Shown here: in pieces, positions 49,488 to 56,641 of the stretch
How the letters are laid out: each line of letters opens with the position of its first letter
How positions within the stretch are numbered: position 1 is the stretch's first letter
Assembly: GCF_042666655.1 (NCBI RefSeq)
Contig: NZ_JBHTDE010000002.1
Coordinates: forward strand, 992,001 to 1,056,000
Reading direction: 5' to 3'
Source: Paracraurococcus sp042666655
GTDB taxonomy: Bacteria > Pseudomonadota > Alphaproteobacteria > Acetobacterales > Acetobacteraceae
Length of the DNA: 64,000 nucleotides
Program-made: the position numbers and the translations under genes
The notes under the pieces: generated by a model
What the model was told of the DNA's origin: nothing
Database searches by the model: none
Seen by the model: the letters and a program-made list of their open reading frames with translations, nothing else

Positions 49488-50459
49488 ATGCACCGCCGCA
49501 CCATGCTCGGCGCCGCCGCGACGCTGCCCCTGCTGGCGACGCCGAGCCTCGCCCAGGCGCCCTGGCCGGCACGCTCGCTGCGCCTGGTCATCCCCTGGCC
49601 GCCGGGCCAGTCCACCGATATCCAGGGGCGCCTGATGGCCGCCTGGCTCTCCGAGCGGCTGGGCCAGACCGTGGTGCCGGAGAACCGGCCCGGCGCCGGC
49701 GGGCAGATCGGCACGAGTGCCGCCGCCAAGGCGGCGCCCGATGGCTACACGCTCCTCTCGGCCTCGATCGGTCCCATCACCTTCAGCCCGCTGGTGCAGC
49801 GCACGCCCTACGACGTGGAGCGCGAGCTGGCGCCGGTCGCCACCTTCGGCCTGGCGCCGTTCATGCTGCTGGTGAAGCCGGACTTCCCGGCGCAGGACCT
49901 GCGGAGCTTCCTCGCGCTGGTGCGGGCCAATCCGGGCAGGTTCAGCCACAACTCCTCCGGCGTCGGCGGGGCGCAGCACCTGCTGACCGCGCTGTTCAAC
50001 GCCAAGGCCGGGCTGAATGCCCTGCACGTGCCCTTCCAGGGCAGCGCGCCGGCGCTGGCGGCGCTGCTCGGCGGCCAGGTGGATTACGGCATCGACACCC
50101 CGGCCGCGGCCTGGCGGCTGGTGCAGGAAGGCCAGCTCCGGGCGTTGGGCCTCAGCACCGCCAAGCCCTCGCCGCTGGTGCCGGGGGTGGTGCCGATCGC
50201 CAGCGCGGGCGGGCCGCCGGACTACGACATCGGCGGCTGGAACGGCATGATGGTGCCGGCCGGCACCCCGCCGGCGATCATCGCCCGGCTGGTCGCCGAG
50301 ATCCGTGCCGGGCTGGCGACGCCGGCGCTGCGTCGCCAGTTCGAATCGGTGGGCGTCGAGGTGGAGCCGCTGGGGCCGGAGGAGTTCATGACCATGCTGC
50401 GCGGCCTCTGGGGGAGCTTCGGGCCGCTGATCCAGCAGCTCGGCATCCGGGCGGAATGA
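49488..50459 (+). CDS. Bug/TctC-family receptor, tandem array member 4
   Basis: A 323-aa receptor with a Tat-like signal (MHRRTMLGAAATLPLLATPSLAQ). Close paralog of the receptor at 47311 (shared IPWPPGQSTD, SIGPITFSPLVQRTPY, FNA-AGL-ALH-PFQGS, YDIGGWNG, LGIRAE). Ribosome site GGGAGG lies 10 bases before ATG 49488; an ATG at 49481 is out of frame. Its stop overlaps the next receptor's start by ATGA, so the two receptors are translationally coupled, a rare arrangement for two binding proteins. Confidence 0.92.
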   Translation: MHRRTMLGAAATLPLLATPSLAQAPWPARSLRLVIPWPPGQSTDIQGRLMAAWLSERLGQTVVPENRPGAGGQIGTSAAAKAAPDGYTLLSASIGPITFSPLVQRTPYDVERELAPVATFGLAPFMLLVKPDFPAQDLRSFLALVRANPGRFSHNSSGVGGAQHLLTALFNAKAGLNALHVPFQGSAPALAALLGGQVDYGIDTPAAAWRLVQEGQLRALGLSTAKPSPLVPGVVPIASAGGPPDYDIGGWNGMMVPAGTPPAIIARLVAEIRAGLATPALRRQFESVGVEVEPLGPEEFMTMLRGLWGSFGPLIQQLGIRAE

Positions 50460-51439
50460 CGCTGGCCGGCCGCCGGGTCGCACTCGCCACGCTGCTGGCC
50501 CTGCCGGGGCCGGCGCGGGCGCAGCTTGGCACGCAGGCTGGGGCGCCGATCCGCCTGCTGGTGAACGGCACGCCGGGCAGCCTCTCCGACATCCTCTGCC
50601 GCACCCTGGCGGAGGGGCTGCGGGACAGGCTCGGGCGGCCGATCGTGCCGGACAACCGCTCGGGCGCCGGCGGCTTCGCCTCGGTGCTCGGCGCGCGCGG
50701 GATGCCTGCCGATGGCAGCGTGCTGGTGCAGGCGAATATCGGCGTCACCGCGTTGGCGCCGCTGGTCTTCCGCCGCCCGCCGATCGACCCGGATGCCGAG
50801 CTGGCGCCGATCTGCCACCTGACGGACAGCCCCTTCGGCCTGGCGGTGCGCGCCGATGCGGCGGGTGGGGGGACGCTGGCCGGCTGGCTGGCGGCGATGC
50901 GGGCGCGCGGCGGGGGCGAGGTGGCGGTGAACAGCGCCACCGGCCTGCCGCGCTTCATGGTGCACCGGCTGTCGGCGGTGTCGGGCGTGCCGCTGACCCC
51001 GGTGATCTACCGCAGCAGCGGCGCCATGCTGCCTGACCTGGAGGCCGGGCATGTGCCGGCCGGGCTGACCATCGGCGGCGAGTTCATCGAGCAGCACCGC
51101 GCCGGCCGGCTGCGGCTGCTGGCGCAGAGCCTGGGCGAGGGGCGCTGGTCCCTGGCACCGGAGGTGCCGCGGTTCAACGAGCAGGGCCTCGGCGATTTCG
51201 TCGCCAGCGCCTGGAACGGGCTGTTCGCCCCGGCCGGCCTGCCGGAGTTGCGCGCGCTGGCGATCGCCACGGCGGTAACCGCGGCGTTGCACGCGCCCGA
51301 AGCCCTGATGCGGCTGCAGCCGATGGGGCTGGAGCCGACCGGCGGCACGCCCGCGCAACTCCGCGCCCGCATCGCCGTCGACCGGGCGCGTTGGGCGCCG
51401 GTGATCGCGGCGTCTGGCTTCAAGGCGGATGACCCCTAG
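50456..51439 (+). CDS. Bug/TctC-family receptor, tandem array member 5, divergent
   Basis: A 327-aa receptor coupled to member 4 by an ATGA overlap. Signal MTLAGRRVALATLLALPGPARAQ. It has diverged most: loop 1 reads LLVNGTPGSLSDILCRT, loop 2 VPDNRSGAGGFASVLGARGMPADGSVLVQAN, then INSATGLPRFMVH-like VNSATGLPRFMVHRL and VIYRSSGAMLPDLEAGHVPAGL. The conserved carboxylate-binding Gly/Pro contacts are thus partly changed, so the ligand probably differs. The frame continues upstream as a shadow of member 4; ATG 50456 is clear from the overlap. Confidence 0.88.
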   Translation: MTLAGRRVALATLLALPGPARAQLGTQAGAPIRLLVNGTPGSLSDILCRTLAEGLRDRLGRPIVPDNRSGAGGFASVLGARGMPADGSVLVQANIGVTALAPLVFRRPPIDPDAELAPICHLTDSPFGLAVRADAAGGGTLAGWLAAMRARGGGEVAVNSATGLPRFMVHRLSAVSGVPLTPVIYRSSGAMLPDLEAGHVPAGLTIGGEFIEQHRAGRLRLLAQSLGEGRWSLAPEVPRFNEQGLGDFVASAWNGLFAPAGLPELRALAIATAVTAALHAPEALMRLQPMGLEPTGGTPAQLRARIAVDRARWAPVIAASGFKADDP

Positions 51440-51705
51440 CCCGGGCCGGGAGAGAATGCGCCACGCGCCTGGTGCCGGGCCTGGTCAGGTTCGGCACGCA
51501 GGATCGCTCGCAGGCCACGTGTGGCAGACGGGTCTTCGGCCCGGGCCAGGCCGCGCTGACGCCATCGAAGCGGTTCAGCGTGCGGAGTGATCGAGGACCA
51601 GCCGCGCGCCCTGCCAAGCGCCCAGACCCCCGTTCCGTTGCCGCCGCCCGGGTCGCCGGTCCGCGGCAATCTCGGGTGGGCTGGCGGCCCGGCGGCAGGC
51701 GCCCG

Positions 51706-52005
51706 CTATTCGGCCGGCGCGTCCTCTTCCTCGAAGTCGTCGGAGAACAGGTTCATCAACCCGCCGGTCGCAGCCGAGCGACCGGCCAGCTTGCGCCGCG
51801 CCACCTCCTCGATCTTCTCCTGTGCCGCGGCGAAGCAGGGCAGCACGTCCGGTGGACGGAGCCAGCGGCGGTTGCTGATGTCCTGCAGCGCGCCCAGCGA
51901 GATGGCACAGGCAAATGCTGTACCGTTCTCCTCGACCTCGAAGAGGACGCGGCGGCCATCGACCCGCGCGCGCAGCGCCGGCTTCGCCTGGGGAGCCTTG
52001 GACAT
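51706..52005 (-). CDS. DUF1488-like small protein
   Basis: A 99-aa protein starting MSKAPQAKPALRARVDGRRVLFEVEENGTAFACAISLGALQDISNRRWLRPPDVLPCFAAAQEKIEEVARRKL, which fits the DUF1488 pattern: a short beta-hairpin with 'xxxCxISxxALxD', then a helix ending with R-x-x-I-E-x-x-A-x-x-K. The last 25 residues are acidic (LFSDDFEEEDAPAE). ATG 52005 with GGAGGATCACCTC upstream is used; the longer frame from 52122 has no conserved sequence. Function unknown. Confidence 0.7.
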   Translation of the reverse strand: MSKAPQAKPALRARVDGRRVLFEVEENGTAFACAISLGALQDISNRRWLRPPDVLPCFAAAQEKIEEVARRKLAGRSAATGGLMNLFSDDFEEEDAPAE

Positions 52006-52144
52006 GAGGTGATCCTCCAGCCGAGGCAGGCTCGGACAGTGACGTTGCCACGCTCTGACGAGGGTGGGGTATATCATCCAATTGGGGCTTGCCGACCCGC
52101 AGCACAACCGGCGGCACATCACAGGGGGCGGCCTCGCGAGCGGT

Positions 52145-53362
52145 TCAGCGCCGCAGGGTATGCGCGGCGGTCGCCACCACCATGGCCAGCCCGGCCGCCG
52201 CCATCACCGGAATTGCCGCCGCCGGGCCCCAGGAATCCGCCAGGACGCCGATCGTCAACTGCCCCACCGGTCCCATGCCGATGCAGGTGGTGACCAGGCC
52301 GAGCACGCGGGACCGCGCCTCGGGCGGCGCCTGGGTGACCGGCAGCGCGGTCTGCAGCGCGGCGAAGAGCGCGGTGCCGATGCCGCCCAGCATCAGGATC
52401 GCCACTGCCCATGGCAGGCTGGGGGCGAGCGCCACGAGCAGCAGGCAGAGCAGGAAGAACCCGCCTCCCGCCAGCATCAGCGCCGGCGAGAGCGGCACCC
52501 CTCGGCGGGAGGCCATGACGAGGCCGGTCAGCAGCGCGCCGGCCGGCTCGGCGGCCGAGAGCAGGCCGATCTGCACCGGGCTGGCGGCGAAGGCCAGCGT
52601 GCCGAAGGCGGGCAGCACGGCCATGAAGCAGAAGCCGAAGACGTTCATCGCTATGGTGATCAGCACCACCGCCTGCAGCACCCGCATCCGCCGCACCACG
52701 CCGACCGCATCCGCCATCTCGGCCAGCAGCAGGCGCGGCACGAAGCGCCGGGTCGCCTGGGTGTAGCGGACGCCGGCCAGCAGCAGGAAGGTCAGCGCGT
52801 AGCAGCCGGCGGCGACCAGATAGGCCGCGGCCAGGCCGAGGTATTCGTACAGCGCGCCGCCCAGCAGTGGCCCGGCCATGCGTGTGGTGTTCGCCGTCAG
52901 GCTGTCGAAGGCGACGGCGGTGACCACGTCGCGCTCGCCCGCGACCTCGGTCAGCATCCGCCGGCGCGACGCCATCTCCCCGGTCCAGACCAGGCCGCCG
53001 AGAAAGCCCTGGCATCCCAGGTGCCAGACCTGCAGCGCACCGGACAGCGCGAGCGCCAGGATCACCAGCGCGCCGAGGCAGGTCGCGGCCTGGCCGGCCA
53101 TCAGCAGGCGGCGGCGGTCGAGCACCTCGGCCAGCGCGCCGGCGGCCGCGCCCAGCAGCAGCATGGGCAGCGCCCGCATCAGCGCGACCATCGAGACCGC
53201 GAGGGCGGACTGCGTCGTCTCGAAGGTCCAGATGGCGGCGACCAGGATCTCCACCCAGCGCATGGCATTGGCGATGCCACCCACCGCCCAGAGGCGGCGG
53301 AAGGCGGGCAGGGCGAGCAGCCGCCGGAGCGGATGCGAGGAGTCGGTGATGTCCTGGGGCAT
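52145..53362 (-). CDS. MFS transporter, EntS-like
   Basis: A 405-aa inner-membrane exporter-type MFS protein with about 12 helices. It starts MPQDITDSSHPLRRLLALPAFRRLWAVGGIANAMRW. The motif-A-like loop is GALAEVLDRRRLLMAG and the second half starts near LLTGLVMASRRGVPLS. It is a second EntS/MFS_3-like protein, with the same organisation as the one at 12177-13430. ATG 53362 is chosen because the extended frame to 53473 is unlike the family. It diverges from the alpha/beta hydrolase gene (109 bases apart), a possible export/degradation pair. Confidence 0.85.
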   Translation of the reverse strand: MPQDITDSSHPLRRLLALPAFRRLWAVGGIANAMRWVEILVAAIWTFETTQSALAVSMVALMRALPMLLLGAAAGALAEVLDRRRLLMAGQAATCLGALVILALALSGALQVWHLGCQGFLGGLVWTGEMASRRRMLTEVAGERDVVTAVAFDSLTANTTRMAGPLLGGALYEYLGLAAAYLVAAGCYALTFLLLAGVRYTQATRRFVPRLLLAEMADAVGVVRRMRVLQAVVLITIAMNVFGFCFMAVLPAFGTLAFAASPVQIGLLSAAEPAGALLTGLVMASRRGVPLSPALMLAGGGFFLLCLLLVALAPSLPWAVAILMLGGIGTALFAALQTALPVTQAPPEARSRVLGLVTTCIGMGPVGQLTIGVLADSWGPAAAIPVMAAAGLAMVVATAAHTLRR

Positions 53363-53471
53363 GGCTGGCGTTGCGGCCAGCCTTGCCCGGTGCGGCGGGA
53401 CTGCCAAGGGGCTGGCGCGCACGCCGTTCCGGTGCAGGATGCGCCCCAAGCAATCCCGGAGGAGACATGCC

Positions 53472-54314
53472 ATGCCCTATGCCCCGTCCGAAGGCGCGCG
53501 CATCTGGTACGAGGAGGCCGGCACCGGCCTGCCGATCCTGTTCATCCACGAGTTCGGCGCCGACCACCGGGAATGGGAGGACCAGGTCCGGTTCTTCTCC
53601 CGCGAGTACCGCTGCATCACCTATGCGGCGCGTGGCTACACGCCCTCCGACGTCCCCACCGACCCCAAGCTCTACGGCCAGGATTTCGCGGTGAAGGACG
53701 CGGTCGCGGTGCTGCGGCATCTCGGCATCGACCGGGCACATGTCGTCGGGCTTTCCATGGGTGGCTTCGCCGCGATCCTGTTCGGCCTGCGCCATCCGGA
53801 GATGGCGATCTCGCTGGTCCCGGCCGGCGCCGGCTCGGGCTCCCCGCGGGAGGAGCAGGCGGCCTTCCGCGCCGCCTGCGTGGCGCGCGGCGAGACGCTG
53901 GTCTCCCAGGGCTGGGCCGGCGAGCTGGCCGAGGAGACCGGGCATTCGCCGACCCGCATCCAGCTCAAGAAGAAGGACCCGCGCGGCTGGGCCGCCTACA
54001 TGGAACGCCTTTCGCAGCATTCCGGCCTCGGCAGCGGCCTGACCATGAAGCACTACCAGGGCGAGCGGGATTCGATCTTCGACTGGGAGGCCGATCTGCG
54101 ACGGATGGAGGTGCCGACGCTGCTGGCGGTGGGCGACGAGGACGGGCCCTGCGTCGCCACCAATGTCTGGCTGAAATCCGTGCTGCCGAATTGCGGGTTG
54201 TGGCTCTGCCCGCGTACCGGGCATGCGATCAACCTGGAGGAACCGGCGGCCTTCAACCGCGAGGTCGCGGCCTTCCTGTCGACGGTCGAGCGGGGCCGCT
54301 GGACGCTGGGGTGA
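53472..54314 (+). CDS. Alpha/beta-hydrolase fold protein
   Basis: A 280-aa hydrolase. Nucleophile Ser95 sits in the elbow VGLSMGGFAA, the acid is Asp near 219 in VGDEDGPC and the His is His251 in TGHAINLEEPAAF; the oxyanion HG-like HEFGADHREWEDQ precedes. A helical lid between about 125 and 200 (SREEQAAFRAACVARGETLVSQGW) is typical. ATG 53472 with GGAGAC upstream. Could be an esterase, a C-C bond hydrolase of meta-cleavage products or a lactonase; the catechol-type dioxygenase at 45201 would make the C-C hydrolase role attractive, but it is far away. Confidence 0.87.
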   Translation: MPYAPSEGARIWYEEAGTGLPILFIHEFGADHREWEDQVRFFSREYRCITYAARGYTPSDVPTDPKLYGQDFAVKDAVAVLRHLGIDRAHVVGLSMGGFAAILFGLRHPEMAISLVPAGAGSGSPREEQAAFRAACVARGETLVSQGWAGELAEETGHSPTRIQLKKKDPRGWAAYMERLSQHSGLGSGLTMKHYQGERDSIFDWEADLRRMEVPTLLAVGDEDGPCVATNVWLKSVLPNCGLWLCPRTGHAINLEEPAAFNREVAAFLSTVERGRWTLG

Positions 54315-54323
54315 CGCCGGGGG

Positions 54324-56135
54324 CTACCCGGCCCCCATCTCCTCCCGCAGCAGCTCCAGCTCCAGCCATTCCTCCTCCGCCGCGGCCAGCGCCGCCTGCT
54401 TCTCGGCCAAGGCCGCGCTGAAGCGGTCGAACCGCGCCCGGTCGCGGCCATAGAGGCCGGGAGCGGCCAGCGCCGTGCGCAGCGTGGCGACCTCCTTCTC
54501 CAGCGCCGCCATGCGGCCCGGCAGCGTCTCCAGGGCGTGCTGCTGCTTGAAGGTCATCCGCCGCTTCGTGGCCGGCGCCGGGGTGGCGGCGGTCGGCTTC
54601 GGTGCCGCGGCAGGCTTGGCCGGCTCCACCACCTTGGCCTCCACGCCGCGACCGCGCTGGGTCACCATGTCGGAATAGCCGCCCGGGTATTCCTGCCAGC
54701 GGCCGTCGCCCTCGGCCACAATCACGCTGGTGCAGACCCGGTCGAGGAAGTCGCGGTCGTGGCTGACCACCAGCACGGTGCCGGGGTAGTCGGCCAGCAG
54801 CTCCTCCAGCAGGTCCAGCGTCTCCAGGTCGAGGTCGTTGGTCGGCTCGTCCAGCACCAGCAGGTTGGACGGCTTGGCCAGGGCACGGGCCAGCATCAGC
54901 CGGCCCCGCTCGCCGCCCGAGAGCACGCCGACCGCGGTCCGCGCCTGGTCGGGGATGAAGAGGAAGTCCTTCATGTAGCCGATAACGTGGCGCTTCTGCC
55001 CGGCCACCTCCACCTGGTCGCCGCTGCCGCCGGTCAGCGCCGCCTGCAGGCTGACCGCGGGGTCGAGGCTTTCCCGCTTCTGGTCGAGCGTCACCATCAG
55101 CAGCCCGGTGCCGAGCCGGACCTCGCCGGCATCGGGCGACAGCGCGCCGGTCAGCAGGTTCAGCAGCGTGGTCTTGCCGGCGCCATTGGGGCCGACGATG
55201 CCGACCCGGTCGCGCCGCAGGATGCGGGTGGAGAAGTCGCGCACCACCGGGCCTTCGCCATAGTCCTTCGTCACGCCTTCCGCTTGCGTGACCACCGAGC
55301 CGCTGCCCTCGCCCTCGGTCGCGGCCATGCGCACGGTGCCGGTCGCCTTCAGCGTCTCCCGCCGGCGCTGCCGCAGCGCGGCCAGTTCGCCGACGCGCCG
55401 CATGTTGCGCTTGCGCCGGGCGGTGACGCCGTAGCGCATCCAGTGCTCCTCCCGCACGATCTTGCGGTCGAGCTTGTGGGCGGCGGTCTCCTCCTCCTCC
55501 AGCACCTGGTCGCGCCAGGGCTCGAACTGGGAGAAGCCCTGTTCCAGCCGGCGGGTCACGCCGCGGTCGAGCCAGACCATCGCCCGGCTCAGCCGTTCGA
55601 GGAAGCGCCGGTCGTGGCTGATCAGCACCAGCGCGCCGCGGAACTGCGCCAGCTCCTGCTCCAGCCAGGCGATTGCCGGCAGGTCGAGGTGATTGGTCGG
55701 CTCATCGAGCAGCAGGATGTCGGGCGAGGGGGCCAGCGCCCGGGCCAGCGCCGCCCGCCTTGCCTCGCCGCCCGAGAGCCGCGCCGGTTCCTCCTCCCCG
55801 CCCAGGCCGAGCTGCTCCAGCAGCCAGCGCGCCCGGTAGGGGTCGTCGGCCGGGCCGAGACCGGATTCGACATGCTCCCAGACCGTCCGCGCGCCGCCGA
55901 AGCCCGGCTCCTGCGGCAGGGTGCGCAGCGTGGCGCCGGGCTGCAGGAAGCGGTTGCCGCGCTCGGCCTGGATCTCCCCGGCGGCGACCCGCAGCAGGGT
56001 CGACTTGCCGGAGCCGTTGCGGCCGACCAGCGCCACCCGGTCCCCCGCGCCGACCGCGAGGGTCGCGCCGGTGAGCAGCGGCGTGGTGCCGAGATGCAGG
56101 TGGATGTCCTGGAGGATGAGAAGCGGTGGGGCCAT
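54324..56135 (-). CDS. uup: ABC-F family ATPase, Uup-like
   Basis: A 603-aa soluble tandem ABC ATPase with no membrane part. First cassette: Walker A GRNGSGKS (38-45), signature LSGGEARR, Walker B ILLLDEPTNHLD. Linker region with MRRVGELAALRQRRRETLKATGTVRMA. Second cassette: GPNGAGKT (about 315), LSGGERGR and LLVLDEPTNDLD. A C-terminal coiled-coil (about 520-600) with a basic hinge (KRRMTFKQQHALETLPGRMAALEKEVATLRTALA) is characteristic of Uup, which resolves DNA or translation-related structures. Convergent with the hydrolase gene, 9 bases apart. Confidence 0.92.
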   Translation of the reverse strand: MAPPLLILQDIHLHLGTTPLLTGATLAVGAGDRVALVGRNGSGKSTLLRVAAGEIQAERGNRFLQPGATLRTLPQEPGFGGARTVWEHVESGLGPADDPYRARWLLEQLGLGGEEEPARLSGGEARRAALARALAPSPDILLLDEPTNHLDLPAIAWLEQELAQFRGALVLISHDRRFLERLSRAMVWLDRGVTRRLEQGFSQFEPWRDQVLEEEETAAHKLDRKIVREEHWMRYGVTARRKRNMRRVGELAALRQRRRETLKATGTVRMAATEGEGSGSVVTQAEGVTKDYGEGPVVRDFSTRILRRDRVGIVGPNGAGKTTLLNLLTGALSPDAGEVRLGTGLLMVTLDQKRESLDPAVSLQAALTGGSGDQVEVAGQKRHVIGYMKDFLFIPDQARTAVGVLSGGERGRLMLARALAKPSNLLVLDEPTNDLDLETLDLLEELLADYPGTVLVVSHDRDFLDRVCTSVIVAEGDGRWQEYPGGYSDMVTQRGRGVEAKVVEPAKPAAAPKPTAATPAPATKRRMTFKQQHALETLPGRMAALEKEVATLRTALAAPGLYGRDRARFDRFSAALAEKQAALAAAEEEWLELELLREEMGAG

Positions 56136-56221
56136 GCGGCGGGAAAGGGGGGTGGCGGCCCCGCCACGTCAAGCCTCGTCGCGCCGGGAATGCCGGGGTT
56201 GGCCGCGGTCCGCCCGGGCGG

Positions 56222-56524
56222 TCAGCCCTCGTCCGCGCGGCCGGCAGGCGGATCGCGCTCGGCCTCGATCACCGGCGGCCGGGCGATCGCGCTCCAGACC
56301 CGGCGCCAGACATCCAGCGGCAGCAGGACATAGGCCTCCGCGCCGTGCCGGGTCAGCACCACCGGGCCGCCCACCGCATGGTCGAGCAGCTTCGGCACCG
56401 CCACCTCGACCGGCGCCATGTCGAATCGCGGCTGGCCTTCCAGCCCCGGCGCGGGGCTCTCCACGCCGCCGGAGCGGATCGCCTCGTCCTCGTCCACCCG
56501 CCAGCCGGCCATGCCCGGTGCCAT
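56222..56524 (-). CDS. Phd/YefM-like antitoxin-type protein, no toxin adjacent
   Basis: A 100-aa protein with the core VAVPKLLDHAVGGPVVLTRHGAEAYVLLPLDVWRRVW, which matches the Phd/YefM fold (the V-x-x-x-L-x-x-x-V-G-x-P-V-V-L-T-R-H-G line, then a V-L-L-P-L-D-x-W block). Ends in acidic residues. No PIN, Doc or RelE-type gene lies beside it, so it may be an orphan or a regulatory small protein. The start could also be ATG 56512. G+C-rich N-terminal residues (MAPGMAGWRVDEDEAIRSGG) are not typical. Confidence 0.55.
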   Translation of the reverse strand: MAPGMAGWRVDEDEAIRSGGVESPAPGLEGQPRFDMAPVEVAVPKLLDHAVGGPVVLTRHGAEAYVLLPLDVWRRVWSAIARPPVIEAERDPPAGRADEG

Positions 56525-56641
56525 CCTGCTGTTCCGCCGCCCGGCGCAGTGCGGGCGCCCTCCGGCTATAGCAGGTTGCCGCGCCGCGGGAGAACGCCGC
56601 CCTGGCGAAATCCCCGGCCTTCCGGCGCCGGCGGGGCTGCG

